DNA of 64,000 nucleotides from Anaerovibrio sp. JC8 (GCF_002100115.1 NZ_ANBM01000006.1:157372-221371); one strand, 5' to 3'; positions 17,697 through 26,138 are shown, counted from the stretch's first letter. Notes: a model not told the origin generated them from the letters alone. Numbers and translations: made by a program.

Positions 17697-19433
17697 CTAA
17701 TTCATTTCAAATACCAGCTTGTTTTCATCCCCGGCTGACAAATACTTGCGTCTATAGAAATCCTTGGTTACTGAATCAATAAAATAATCCCTAAAAGAGT
17801 ATTGCCCCTCGTTAACTACAGAAAGAACATCATAGGGCTTCCCATTATCCCGGGCAATCAGCTTAACCGTTTGATTTGCGGCGTCCTCCAGCAAAAAGGA
17901 AAACTCCAGCTGAACCGGCTTATTCTGAGCCCTTTCCACGGCATTCAGCCCCACTTCCTCCACCAGAAGGCTGAGCCGCAATATCTTTGATTTGGGCAGT
18001 CCCCAGGCCTTTAATTCATCACGTACTGAATAGGATAAATTCATAACCTCTTCCATAACGGCATTTATATCATAGGAATACTGCCTTGCCATTTTGTCCC
18101 TGTTCAGCAGGAGGATATTCCCCCGTCCGGGCCATAGCCTTGTGATCAGCAGATTAAATAAAAAGGCCAGCAAATATCCTGCACCTACTCCCAGCCACAT
18201 ACCTTCCATGCCCCAGTCAGTTCCCAGGAGCATTCCCAAGATTGGAAATACAAGCAGCAGCATGGTTTTGAGGATAAGGCCATAATTGCGTTCCTCGATG
18301 TATATATAATAATTGCTGTAAATCAGGGTCGGCCCCAGAAATACCAGGAAAATCAGGACGCAGCGCAAGGAAGCAACTATCTCCGCAATAAGATAATCCT
18401 CATCCACGCCAAAGAGCAGCGGCAACAGGAAGGCAAATACGCCCACCCCAATGGCCACAAGCAGGCTCATGATAACTGTACAGGCTATACCCAGCTCCAT
18501 GGTCTTGCTGACACTGGAATAGCTGCCCTCGGAATGATACTGGCACACCATGGGCTGCAGACAGTCCACCACGCCGGTATACAGGGCTATGGCCAATACC
18601 AGTACATTGGTAATAACAGTTACAACAATGATATGGCTCTCACCCCAATGGGCGATAACATACGAGGAAAATACCAAAGGAAGCATGGACAAATACAGGG
18701 TATCCGCAGAGTGGTAAAAGCTGTAGGCAAAGCTCCTTACAATTTCCCGAAAATTACAGTACCAGACAAATTCAAGCTGGCTCTTTTCGGAAAATAAAAA
18801 AGCACACTGCACCACACAGGATATGGTGGTCCCGGCTACAGTTCCCAAGCCGATGCCAATGGTTCCCAAAGCCTTGCACAGAATGATATCCGATATAATA
18901 TTGGCCACAAAGGCAATGGATGAGGCCCTGACGCAGACCTGCTCCTCCCCCTCCTGTATGAGAAAGGTGTAGAACAAAATATTTAAGAACACCACAGGAG
19001 GCAGCCATTTCAGCCCGTCATAATAGCCTCTGGCATAGGCCATATAAGCCGGTGAAATCTCCCAAAAGGACAGCAGCTGCTCCCGAAAAATACTTAACAG
19101 CAGACTCAGCACCAGCCCCAGGCCTACGGACAGCATTATGCCCTGGCTAAATAGGCGGTTGACCTTCTCCCTGTCCTCCTGCCCCTGGGCATAGGCCGCC
19201 ATCATTCCCAGACCATCTGCAATGAGATAGCTCACAAAGAACAATATGGTCAGCAGTGGAAAGACCAAGGACATGGCCGCCACTGCATCATCATCAATAA
19301 ACTGTCCGGCTACGATGTTATCCGACAGCATAAGGATATAGGACAGGGTCATGGCCACCATGGCTGACACGAACACTGAACGAAATCTGGTAGAAATAAC
19401 CGTTTTCTTCCGCAATATTGAGAGAAGGCTCAT
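17697..19433 (-). CDS. MATE-family transporter fused to C-terminal RsbW-like HATPase domain
   Basis: 578 residues. Residues about 1-440 form a 12-helix MATE-type exporter (FRSVFVSAMVAMTLSYILMLSDNIVAGQFI at the start carries the typical first-helix pattern). After a linker, residues about 455-575 show the N-box of GHKL anti-sigma-type ATPases, LRLSLLVEEVGLNAVERAQ, and a G1-like LIARDNGKPYDV. Such domains normally phosphorylate a STAS antagonist. A STAS protein is encoded by the preceding gene, whose stop overlaps this start by 4 nt. The fusion suggests transport or signalling controlled by partner switching. ATPase activity of this domain is not proven: the G1 motif is shortened. Confidence 0.75.
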   Translation of the reverse strand: MSLLSILRKKTVISTRFRSVFVSAMVAMTLSYILMLSDNIVAGQFIDDDAVAAMSLVFPLLTILFFVSYLIADGLGMMAAYAQGQEDREKVNRLFSQGIMLSVGLGLVLSLLLSIFREQLLSFWEISPAYMAYARGYYDGLKWLPPVVFLNILFYTFLIQEGEEQVCVRASSIAFVANIISDIILCKALGTIGIGLGTVAGTTISCVVQCAFLFSEKSQLEFVWYCNFREIVRSFAYSFYHSADTLYLSMLPLVFSSYVIAHWGESHIIVVTVITNVLVLAIALYTGVVDCLQPMVCQYHSEGSYSSVSKTMELGIACTVIMSLLVAIGVGVFAFLLPLLFGVDEDYLIAEIVASLRCVLIFLVFLGPTLIYSNYYIYIEERNYGLILKTMLLLVFPILGMLLGTDWGMEGMWLGVGAGYLLAFLFNLLITRLWPGRGNILLLNRDKMARQYSYDINAVMEEVMNLSYSVRDELKAWGLPKSKILRLSLLVEEVGLNAVERAQNKPVQLEFSFLLEDAANQTVKLIARDNGKPYDVLSVVNEGQYSFRDYFIDSVTKDFYRRKYLSAGDENKLVFEMN

Positions 19434-21034
19434 GATAACAGCTCCAGCACCGATTTATCCTTTTCCTGCAGGCCCTTGATCATTTCATCCACCAATGTGG
19501 CAAAGCGCTCCATCATTCCCTCAGAATAACGGCTGGCGTCATATTCCAGCTTCAAGCGGTAGGAGCCGTCATCCTCGCACACCACATGGATGTCCAGTGA
19601 ATTTTCCACCGCCGAGGCTTTGTTTTGCGGCAAATCCTGGATTATGGCCACAGTGCCGCAAAGTGGGAATTCACCGCTGACATTGCCCATTATATTGCCC
19701 TTCTGCAAAATAAAGGTGGCACATTCATCCTCCAGCCCCTCATTATACACAGTTTCCAGGCAGTCACGATACTGGAAGCCCTCCGCTACCAGTCGCTCCA
19801 GATCCTCAAGGAAATAGCCGACACTTATATCCTTGTCAAAATCATATCTTACCGGTATCTGGATAAGCATCAGCCCCATCAGCCGCATTTCCGCCCTGGT
19901 GGTGCGCCCGTTATGGACATAGCTCATGATGGCATTGCGGCTGCCGGTGGACTTGGCAATGGCCAGCATCATGGCTCCCAGCAAAAATATATGCTCAGGA
20001 CATTTTGTTTCCTTTAAAAAGTTCTTTTTAATGTTCTGCAGTGTAGCAAAATGAGCATTAAAATTCCAGGACCCCTCATTTTTATCACTTGGAGGAAGAT
20101 GTTTACTTTCATCAAAATCCGTCAGCATTTTGTGCCAATAGGCTGCCCCGGCCTCATTCTTCGGTTTGGCACATTCCTCTTTTATATACTCCGCATAGCT
20201 ATATGGAGGCTGCTTTACCGGTTTTCCCAGATAGCGGTTGTCCAATTCACGGAAAAACAGCAATGCCGTGGCCACACCGTCCATTATCACATGATAGAAA
20301 TCCACATAGAGATATTTCCCCGACGGGGTGATTATCAAATAAATACGGAACAATGGTCTGTCTATAATCTGATATGGCTTCTTCAGCTCCAGCTTGCGCT
20401 TTTCAAACTCCGCTTCCGACAGGGACTCAATCCGTACCTTGGACAGGGTTCCGTCAAAGCGTTGGGATATTTCGCCGGTTTCCGGATGGAACAATATACG
20501 GCAACGGAAAATATCATGGGCCGCCAGGGTATCATTGATAGCCCCTGCCAAACGCTCCATATCAATGGAATCATCCAACTTGGCCAGACCGCCTTCGTTC
20601 ATCATGGTAGAATTGGCCTTCTGGAAATGGGTGTCCATCATCCAGCGCTGGATCGGACGGAGCGGATAAAATCCTCCCAGGCTGTCCTGGAGTTCCCCCT
20701 CCTCATCCTCCTGACCAATGTGAACAATATCCACAAACCGGTTGAAGCCAGTCATGGAAAAGACCTCGTCCACCTCTTCCTTTGGATTTACCACCTTGAA
20801 TTTAATATTTTCCCGGTCCGCCCACTTTTTGGCCAAAAGGATGGCACGCAGCCCCGCCGATGACATATACTCCAGCTGGGATAAATCAACCTGGATTTCA
20901 GCAAAATCACGGGTCAAGGACTCCAGCTTACCATTAAATTCCGGAGATGTATTGGCATCCAGCCGCCCCACCAGCCTTGCCACCATCACGTCATTATTGG
21001 CATCATTTCTGTTTATATTAATATCCAGCTTCAT
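19430..21034 (-). CDS. STAS domain fused to NRPS-type condensation domain
   Basis: 534 residues. Residues 1-108 are a STAS/anti-sigma antagonist domain, with the phosphorylatable serines in LEYMSSAGLRAILLAKK (Ser58/59). Residues about 118-534 form a condensation-like acyltransferase, starting FYPLRPIQRWMM, with YHVIMDG at 247-253 in place of HHxxxDG; the second His and the DG are kept. A late strand pattern (YDFDKDISVGYFLEDL) resembles the latch. No carrier protein or adenylation domain is near. The ribosome binding site AGAGGG lies 9 nt upstream. First gene of the operon; the next encodes a STAS-kinase-like domain fused to a MATE exporter. Confidence 0.75.
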   Translation of the reverse strand: MKLDININRNDANNDVMVARLVGRLDANTSPEFNGKLESLTRDFAEIQVDLSQLEYMSSAGLRAILLAKKWADRENIKFKVVNPKEEVDEVFSMTGFNRFVDIVHIGQEDEEGELQDSLGGFYPLRPIQRWMMDTHFQKANSTMMNEGGLAKLDDSIDMERLAGAINDTLAAHDIFRCRILFHPETGEISQRFDGTLSKVRIESLSEAEFEKRKLELKKPYQIIDRPLFRIYLIITPSGKYLYVDFYHVIMDGVATALLFFRELDNRYLGKPVKQPPYSYAEYIKEECAKPKNEAGAAYWHKMLTDFDESKHLPPSDKNEGSWNFNAHFATLQNIKKNFLKETKCPEHIFLLGAMMLAIAKSTGSRNAIMSYVHNGRTTRAEMRLMGLMLIQIPVRYDFDKDISVGYFLEDLERLVAEGFQYRDCLETVYNEGLEDECATFILQKGNIMGNVSGEFPLCGTVAIIQDLPQNKASAVENSLDIHVVCEDDGSYRLKLEYDASRYSEGMMERFATLVDEMIKGLQEKDKSVLELLS

Positions 21035-21138
21035 ATTATCTTACCCTCTTTACGTCATTTCTTACCTAACAACAGTTATTTTTTAATTATAACGTAATTT
21101 TACAAATTTTTCCCACATTTTCCTATGTGAAATTTTTT

Positions 21139-21166
21139 TGTAATACATCCTTTTGCTGTTCGTATG
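21139..21166 (+). promoter_or_regulatory. ECF-sigma-like promoter, copy 3
   Basis: TGTAAT (21139-21144), 16 bases, CGTATG (21161-21166), preceded by a T-run. Identical spacing and boxes to the promoters at 45355 and 46922. Drives the RelA/SpoT-fold gene with a leader of about 50 nt. Confidence 0.65.
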
Positions 21167-21224
21167 TAATAAACGAGAAAAGAAATTCATCTGCTATCTG
21201 CTATTTGATAGAAAGGAAAACAAG

Positions 21225-21941
21225 ATGAAGAAATTGATGTATTCCAACAACAGCAATTTATCACTGCCATGCTGCATTACTGATGATGCAGTCCTAGTTT
21301 CCGGCAGCGCTGCAGCCCAGGACAATGTTTTGGCCGGATGCCAGCTTCAGGCTCAGATGATTTACAATATGGCCATAGCCAAGGAACCCTACATCACCAT
21401 TGACATGCTGGATATAGCCCATAAGCTGGGCACCACCATGGTGGGTTTGGAAAATTCCATCAAGACAGCCTCCAGCATCAAGAAAAAAATTGACCGTCTC
21501 ACCAATGATGCACTGCTGGCCGGGGAAGAGCCAAAGCAGGATTACGCCTATGTGGCCGAATTCGGTGACCTTCTCCGCTATACCGAGCTGGTTGACCACG
21601 ACGAAATGGCCGGCAAGGCCCGTGAAACCGTGTTGCTCCTTGAGGATAAGGGGTACACTCTGTACGAAATCGACAACAAATATCTGAACCAGCAGGGCCG
21701 TTACAAGGCGGTTCACCTTAATGTTCTGAGCCCATCGGGCCAGACCTTTGAAATACAGATTCATTCCCGGGAAACCATGGAAGCCAACCAGTTTACCCAT
21801 AAGCTCTATGAGGAATGGCGCAAGCCTGAAACCAATGCTGAGCGGAAAGCCGCTCTCTATTCCACCATCAAGCGTACCTACGACAATCTGCCATTACCTA
21901 CGGGAATCTTCCAGCTGGAAAACTACAAACGGGCTATATAG
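21225..21941 (+). CDS. RelA/SpoT-fold domain protein, paralogue A
   Basis: 238 residues. Residues about 25-235 match the RelA/SpoT-like nucleotidyltransferase fold seen in some phage and polymorphic-toxin proteins: GDLLRYTELV, a helix LLEDKGYTLYEIDNKYL, RYKAVHLNVLSPSGQTFEIQ and a C-terminal HKLYEEWRKPETN. It lacks the classical HD hydrolase and the full DxAGxR motif of ppGpp synthetases, so alarmone synthesis is uncertain. No signal peptide. The start at 21225 has a GAAAGG site; a longer open frame upstream has none. It is about 60-65% identical by eye to the gene at 58884, which has an added N-terminal membrane segment. Expression from an ECF-like promoter is likely. Confidence 0.65.
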   Translation: MKKLMYSNNSNLSLPCCITDDAVLVSGSAAAQDNVLAGCQLQAQMIYNMAIAKEPYITIDMLDIAHKLGTTMVGLENSIKTASSIKKKIDRLTNDALLAGEEPKQDYAYVAEFGDLLRYTELVDHDEMAGKARETVLLLEDKGYTLYEIDNKYLNQQGRYKAVHLNVLSPSGQTFEIQIHSRETMEANQFTHKLYEEWRKPETNAERKAALYSTIKRTYDNLPLPTGIFQLENYKRAI

Positions 21942-21956
21942 GCCCGTTTCATCAAG

Positions 21957-21988
21957 GAAGCCGCCTGGCACAGCGGCTTCTTTTTTTT
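21957..21988 (+). terminator. terminator of RelA/SpoT-fold gene
   Basis: GAAGCCGC and GCGGCTTC arms, 8-nt loop, eight Ts. Its stem is the same AAGCCG/CGGCTT type that ends both small RNA genes at 45490 and 47059. Confidence 0.9.
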
Positions 21989-22039
21989 ATGTAAAAATTT
22001 CTATGAAGCAAAATACTTTGCCTCATCCGCAAATAAAAA

Positions 22040-22062
22040 GGACCAGAGATTTTCTCTGATCC
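22040..22062 (-). terminator. terminator of MarR/rubrerythrin operon
   Basis: GGACCAGAGA and TCTCTGATCC arms; on the minus strand followed by TTTTTATTT. Confidence 0.8.
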
Positions 22063-22076
22063 ATCCTGAAATACAG

Positions 22077-22514
22077 TTATTTTTTTATAAAGGTGTCCAT
22101 AAACTTATGAAGCAGACGGTGCATGATCTGCAAATCCTCCAGCTCCATATCTATGCACTGGCCCATTTTTTCTGGAACCGAAGCCGCTTTGTCCTGTAGC
22201 TGCCACCCCTCATCGGTAAGGGTCACCACAAGGCTGCGCTCGTCATCCTGGGATCGCTGACGGGCCACAAAGCCCTTCTTTTCCAGGGTTTTCAGCACCG
22301 GTGTCAGGGTTCCGGAGTCCAGATAGAGAATATCCCCCAGCTCCTTGGCGGTAAGCTGCCGGTGCTCCCACATGGCCATCATGGTAATGTATTGGGTATA
22401 GGTCAAATCCAGCTCATCCAGAAATGGCTTGTACCTGCGCACTACCTCCTTTGAACACACATACAAAGGAAAACAAAGCTGGTTGCTTAATTTTAACTGT
22501 TCATAATCTGCCAT
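22077..22514 (-). CDS. OhrR-like MarR family regulator
   Basis: 145 residues. The winged-helix core (LTAKELGDILYLDSGTLTPVLKTLEKKGFV and the wing SQDDERSLVVTLT) is that of OhrR. The reactive cysteine of OhrR, in the N-terminal NQLCFPLY (Cys14), is present, with a second Cys at 20. OhrR proteins lose DNA binding when organic peroxides oxidise this cysteine. It lies 27 nt downstream of the rubrerythrin-like gene in one operon, and a palindrome sits at that operon's promoter, so autoregulated peroxide-responsive control is likely. Good AAGGAG site. No ohr peroxidase gene is adjacent. Confidence 0.85.
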   Translation of the reverse strand: MADYEQLKLSNQLCFPLYVCSKEVVRRYKPFLDELDLTYTQYITMMAMWEHRQLTAKELGDILYLDSGTLTPVLKTLEKKGFVARQRSQDDERSLVVTLTDEGWQLQDKAASVPEKMGQCIDMELEDLQIMHRLLHKFMDTFIKK

Positions 22515-22541
22515 GGGGTATCTCCTTGGATTTAATATTTT

Positions 22542-22958
22542 TTACTTGCAAAGCTCTGGGGCATGCTCCTTGAGAAGCTCAGCCAATACCTTGCCGTGAT
22601 TCATCTCCTGGCCCATAAATACCTCCAGCTCATCAGCAGCCTCTGGTATACCGAGCTTGCGCAGGCCCTCGATCATCTCAGGCATCTTCTCGTCAGCAGA
22701 GGCCTCCAGCTTCTGGATTTCTGCCACCATTGGCCAGAAATTCTGGTCATACTTGCCGTTCAAGGCTGAGAAAAAGCCGGAGTGAATGGACTCCTGCATA
22801 GCAATATTATAAAACTTCTTGGCCACTTCTGGCAAACCCTGCTCTCTGGCCATGCGGGACAGGAACTGATACACCATTGCTCCGTCGCTCTCAGCCTTGG
22901 CCATATACTCCACTACCTCTTCCATGGCAGTGCCTTTAGTCTTTCCGAAAATGCTCAT
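22542..22958 (-). CDS. rubrerythrin-like ferritin-fold protein without rubredoxin domain
   Basis: 138 residues forming a four-helix bundle. Candidate di-iron ligands are Glu in AKAESDGAMVYQFLS, Glu/His in MQESIHSG and Glu/His in QEMNHGKV. The C-terminal rubredoxin-like CxxC pairs of true rubrerythrins are absent, so electrons must come from another protein. Such proteins scavenge peroxide in anaerobes. First gene of the operon with the OhrR-like regulator; AAGGAG site 8 nt upstream. The oxidative-stress role is supported by the regulator and by the promoter operator. Confidence 0.75.
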   Translation of the reverse strand: MSIFGKTKGTAMEEVVEYMAKAESDGAMVYQFLSRMAREQGLPEVAKKFYNIAMQESIHSGFFSALNGKYDQNFWPMVAEIQKLEASADEKMPEMIEGLRKLGIPEAADELEVFMGQEMNHGKVLAELLKEHAPELCK

Positions 22959-22976
22959 ATATAACTCTCCTTACCT

Positions 22977-23001
22977 AAATTAAATTGTGTACAATTAATT
23001 T
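22977..23001. promoter_or_regulatory. MarR/OhrR-type operator
   Basis: Imperfect palindrome built on ATTGTGTACAAT flanked by AATTA/TAATT, placed between the -10 box and the ribosome binding site of the rubrerythrin-like gene. A second, weaker related palindrome lies at about 23047-23066. Confidence 0.65.
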
Positions 23002-23010
23002 GATGCATTT

Positions 23011-23039
23011 ATAATAATTCAACCTCAAATAAAAGTCAA
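23011..23039 (-). promoter_or_regulatory. promoter of rubrerythrin/MarR operon
   Basis: Minus strand -35 TTGACT (23039-23034), 17-bp spacer, -10 TATTAT (23016-23011). Confidence 0.75.
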
Positions 23040-23079
23040 GTGTGAAATTTAATTTTGTGCAATTTGTCTTTCCAAAAAT

Positions 23080-23107
23080 AAACAGACGCCATATTTGACG
23101 CCTGTTT
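23080..23107 (-). terminator. terminator of the D-amino-acid operon
   Basis: AAACAGgCGtC-type stem, arms 23080-23090 and 23097-23107, followed on the minus strand by ATTTTT; lies 9 nt after the last stop codon. Confidence 0.7.
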
Positions 23108-23115
23108 CCGTGATA

Positions 23116-24213
23116 TCAGCTATGATCAGATTTTAAACCTGCCCCGCACATGGACAGCAATGCCTCCTGAGGCTTTCCATATTTTTCACAATAATGCTCA
23201 TAGCCCGCATAAACAGCAGCCGTGGTATGCTCGCAGTAAATGCCCTGTCTGGATATTTTCATCCTGGCCGGCAGGATCATGTCCTCTGGAATTGTTATAC
23301 CCTGTACATCATACTTGTATATATACTCCAAAATTTCCTCGCTGCGCATTGGTACACCAATGGCAATACCCTCTGCCAGCGTTCTTTCCACCGGCTCTAT
23401 TTCCACATCAGCCAGCTTTTTCTCCATGGCCTTTACAAAAGGCTGGCATACCTCACTTTGAACTATAACCACCTGAGGCATCTTTGCTATGGCCCCGCTG
23501 GCCAACAGCTCCTCCAGCCCCTTCATAATGCCAATGAACAGGGTTCCATTTCCCAGAGGAACAAAGATGTGATCAGGAATTTTGCCCAGCTGCTCATAGG
23601 TTTCATAAATATAAGTTTTTGTGCCCTCGTAAAAGAATGGATTATATACGTGGTTGGCGTAGCATACACCCTCCTGCTCCACCTTGGCCCGGCAAACATC
23701 AGCGCAGTGATCCCGATTGCCCGGCACCACTGTAGCCTTCGCACCATGGGCTTCAATCATATTAATTTTCTTGTCGGAAGTCCCTTCCGGCACGAAAATC
23801 TCACACTCTATACCAACCCGTCCACAATATGCTGCCACACTGTTGCCGGCGTTGCCGCTGCTGTCCTGCACCACCTTTTTTACACCCTGGGATTTCAAAA
23901 AGGCCACCAAAACTGCTGCGCCTCTATCCTTGAAGGACAAAGTCGGCATGAAATAGTCCATCTTAAAATAGGTATGCTCATCAAAAGGAATGATTGGGGT
24001 CATGCCTTCCCCTAAGGTGACTTTTTTCCAGGTATCATCAGTCAGTGCCATGAATTTTCTATACCGAAACAGACTCCAGGTGTTTTTATCCACCTGTGAC
24101 AAGTCAAACCTTGGCGGCTGATAATCCAGCTTCCACAAACCGCCACAGTCACATTTCATCTTTTTGGTGGTAACTTCTTCACTATGACCGCATTTTCCAC
24201 AAACATACTTCAT
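23116..24213 (-). CDS. PLP-dependent enzyme of the threonine synthase-like family
   Basis: 365 residues, fold-type II. An N-terminal zinc-ribbon-like CGKCG...CDCGG is followed by the PLP lysine in TLSFKDRG and the phosphate loop SSGNAGNSVAAYCG. The family includes threonine synthase and related amino-acid lyases or deaminases. As hom and thrB are not nearby and the operon encodes RidA, an amidase and a D-threonine-aldolase-like enzyme, a degradative role (for example on a hydroxy or diamino acid) is more likely than biosynthesis. RidA, which detoxifies enamine intermediates made by such enzymes, supports this. Last gene of the operon; its ribosome binding site is AAGGGGG. Confidence 0.75.
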   Translation of the reverse strand: MKYVCGKCGHSEEVTTKKMKCDCGGLWKLDYQPPRFDLSQVDKNTWSLFRYRKFMALTDDTWKKVTLGEGMTPIIPFDEHTYFKMDYFMPTLSFKDRGAAVLVAFLKSQGVKKVVQDSSGNAGNSVAAYCGRVGIECEIFVPEGTSDKKINMIEAHGAKATVVPGNRDHCADVCRAKVEQEGVCYANHVYNPFFYEGTKTYIYETYEQLGKIPDHIFVPLGNGTLFIGIMKGLEELLASGAIAKMPQVVIVQSEVCQPFVKAMEKKLADVEIEPVERTLAEGIAIGVPMRSEEILEYIYKYDVQGITIPEDMILPARMKISRQGIYCEHTTAAVYAGYEHYCEKYGKPQEALLSMCGAGLKSDHS

Positions 24214-24250
24214 TTGTAACTGCCCCCTTCAAAATTACACCAAACTGTAC

Positions 24251-24874
24251 TTATCTTTTTCCCCGAACCTCATCCAAATAGCTGTATACAGTGACTCTGT
24301 TGATGCCCAGGCGTTCAGCCACCTGGTCAATGCTGCCTTTTAGTTGGAAAATTCCCCTGGAATCCATAAAGCGGATTTTTTCGATTCGCTCCTCCCGGCT
24401 AAGAGCGGTAACATCACAGCCAGCCAAAATATTGTCTACCAGGGCCATGACCATTTCCTCCACCCTTTTGCCCTTTCCTTCGTTTTTAGTTGCCGGTGGC
24501 TTAGGCTTTGGCATAAAGCCTTGCAGATATGCTATCTGCTGCTGGGTGTGTGTCATATCCAGATTTATGCACAGGGCTCCAATAAGCCTGCCATCGTCAT
24601 CCCTTATCAACGCAGAAGAGGTACGGATGAGCCTGCCATTTTTTTGGAAAAAATCATTTGCAACAAAATCTTCCTCAGCCCCTTGGGTAATTGCCGTTTT
24701 CACAAAATGCTCAAAGCCCTGACCTATTTTTCTGCCTGTTACTGTTCCGTTGGCCACATACACTACACTATGCTCCGGATCCGCAATATCGTGGAGCACT
24801 ACTTCACACTCATCCCCAAATGTTTCTGCCAACATATCCGCCATCGGAATATAGGCCTTTAATTTTGGATTCAC
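24251..24874 (-). CDS. YheO/DauR-type regulator with PAS and HTH domains
   Basis: 207 residues. Residues about 5-115 form the YheO-like PAS domain (FGDECEVVLHDIADPEHSVV, GALCINLDMT). The C-terminus (about 165-205) is a helix-turn-helix with the typical GSIDQVAERLGINRVTVYSYL. Relatives such as DauR control D-arginine catabolism. Start codon GTG with GGGGGA upstream. Lying inside the operon between ridA and the PLP enzyme, it is probably the local regulator that senses the substrate. The ligand is not deducible from the sequence. Confidence 0.85.
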   Translation of the reverse strand: MNPKLKAYIPMADMLAETFGDECEVVLHDIADPEHSVVYVANGTVTGRKIGQGFEHFVKTAITQGAEEDFVANDFFQKNGRLIRTSSALIRDDDGRLIGALCINLDMTHTQQQIAYLQGFMPKPKPPATKNEGKGKRVEEMVMALVDNILAGCDVTALSREERIEKIRFMDSRGIFQLKGSIDQVAERLGINRVTVYSYLDEVRGKR

Positions 24875-24888
24875 TATTATCCCCCATT

Positions 24889-25275
24889 TTACTTAAGCTT
24901 TGGAATTTCAGCCATCGCTTCAATTTCCACCAAGGCACCGCCATGCAATTCCCTGCTGGGCACCACTACTCTGGCTGGCTTGTGGGTCCCAAAGAATTTG
25001 GCATAGGCAGCATTTACCTCATCCCAATACTCAACATTGGGAATATACACATGACACATTATTACATTTTCTTTTTTAAGGCCAGCGGCATGCAGCACTA
25101 ACTCAACATTATGAAGTGCATCAAGGGTCTGCTGGGTTATATTGTCAGCTAATGGTGCCCCCGTTTCGTGATGTACAGGGAGCTGCCCCGATATATACAG
25201 CATACCATTGGAAATAACGCCAGGCACATAGTGCCCCTTGTTTTCCAGCTTGGAATCAATAGTAATACTTTTCAT
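24889..25275 (-). CDS. RidA family enamine/imine deaminase
   Basis: 128 residues. RidA hydrolyses reactive 2-aminoacrylate-type enamines released by PLP enzymes. The catalytic arginine is in KPARVVVPSRELHGGALVEIEA together with the later Glu; the loop VISNGMLYISGQ is typical. Its GGAGGTG ribosome binding site lies in the end of the preceding amidase gene, only 1 nt separating the genes. Its presence next to a PLP enzyme and a D-threonine-aldolase-like protein suggests detoxification of intermediates in the same pathway. Confidence 0.9.
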   Translation of the reverse strand: MKSITIDSKLENKGHYVPGVISNGMLYISGQLPVHHETGAPLADNITQQTLDALHNVELVLHAAGLKKENVIMCHVYIPNVEYWDEVNAAYAKFFGTHKPARVVVPSRELHGGALVEIEAMAEIPKLK

Positions 25276-25276
25276 C

Positions 25277-26095
25277 CTATTTCACCTCCAAAGCATAAAG
25301 GTCAGTCCGCCGATGCTTAATTAATGGCAGTTGCTGCCTGATAGCCTCTGTTTCAGATAAATCCAACTCTATTAGCTGATAGCCCTCTTTTTCATCCATT
25401 TGGGCTATTACATTTCCCCAAGGGCCAACGGCAATGCTGTGTCCCCAGGAATGATAGGTGGCATTTAAATCCCGGGCTGGGGCAGTCCCGATGGCAAAGC
25501 ATTGATTGAACATGGCCTGGGAACGGTACATCAGCTCCCAATGGGCCGGGCCAGTAGTCATATTAAAGGCTGCCGGTGCAAAAATAACCTTTGCCCCCTT
25601 TAGCACCATTAAACGGGCCAATTCCGGAAAGCGAAAATCATAGCATATACACAATCCCATAGGTCCAAATTCTGTATCAAACACAGTTACATCCCGACCA
25701 GCAGTTAAGGTATCTGATTCCTTGAAGGATTGTCCCCCCTTGACATCTATATCAAAAAGATGCATTTTGCGGTGTTTGGCGATTTGCCTTCCCTGACGGT
25801 CAAAGACATAAGCCGTATTATAAACTTCGCCAGCTTCTCCCTGCTCCGGTACCGACCCAGCGGATATGTAAATACTGTATTTTTTTGCCAGGGCAGCACA
25901 TTTACTCCAGACATTTCCTCCTTCCGCCTCGGCATAAAGAGGGAAATTAGCCGTTTCATAGGGACAGCAGAACATTTCCGGCAAGGACAAGAAATCTGCC
26001 CCCACCTTAACAGCCTGCTTACAAGCTGCTTCCAGTGTCTTAATCGCCTCATCTTTACTCGGTGATACCATCATTTGCGCCTGTAATATCTTCAC
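25277..26095 (-). CDS. carbon-nitrogen hydrolase (omega-amidase/nitrilase family)
   Basis: 272 residues. The nitrilase triad is visible: Glu in SLPEMFCCPY, Lys in KHRKMHLFD and Cys in GLCICYDFRFPEL. Length and the CYDFRFPEL signature fit omega-amidase or related amidases that remove ammonia from alpha-keto acid amides or N-carbamoyl compounds. Start codon is GTG with GGAGG 9 nt away. It sits second in the operon, so it probably acts on an amide of the degraded amino acid. Exact substrate unknown. Confidence 0.85.
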   Translation of the reverse strand: MKILQAQMMVSPSKDEAIKTLEAACKQAVKVGADFLSLPEMFCCPYETANFPLYAEAEGGNVWSKCAALAKKYSIYISAGSVPEQGEAGEVYNTAYVFDRQGRQIAKHRKMHLFDIDVKGGQSFKESDTLTAGRDVTVFDTEFGPMGLCICYDFRFPELARLMVLKGAKVIFAPAAFNMTTGPAHWELMYRSQAMFNQCFAIGTAPARDLNATYHSWGHSIAVGPWGNVIAQMDEKEGYQLIELDLSETEAIRQQLPLIKHRRTDLYALEVK

Positions 26096-26138
26096 CCTTC
26101 ACGTCCTCCTTTTCCCTTTTACTTCAACTCAATTGCCT

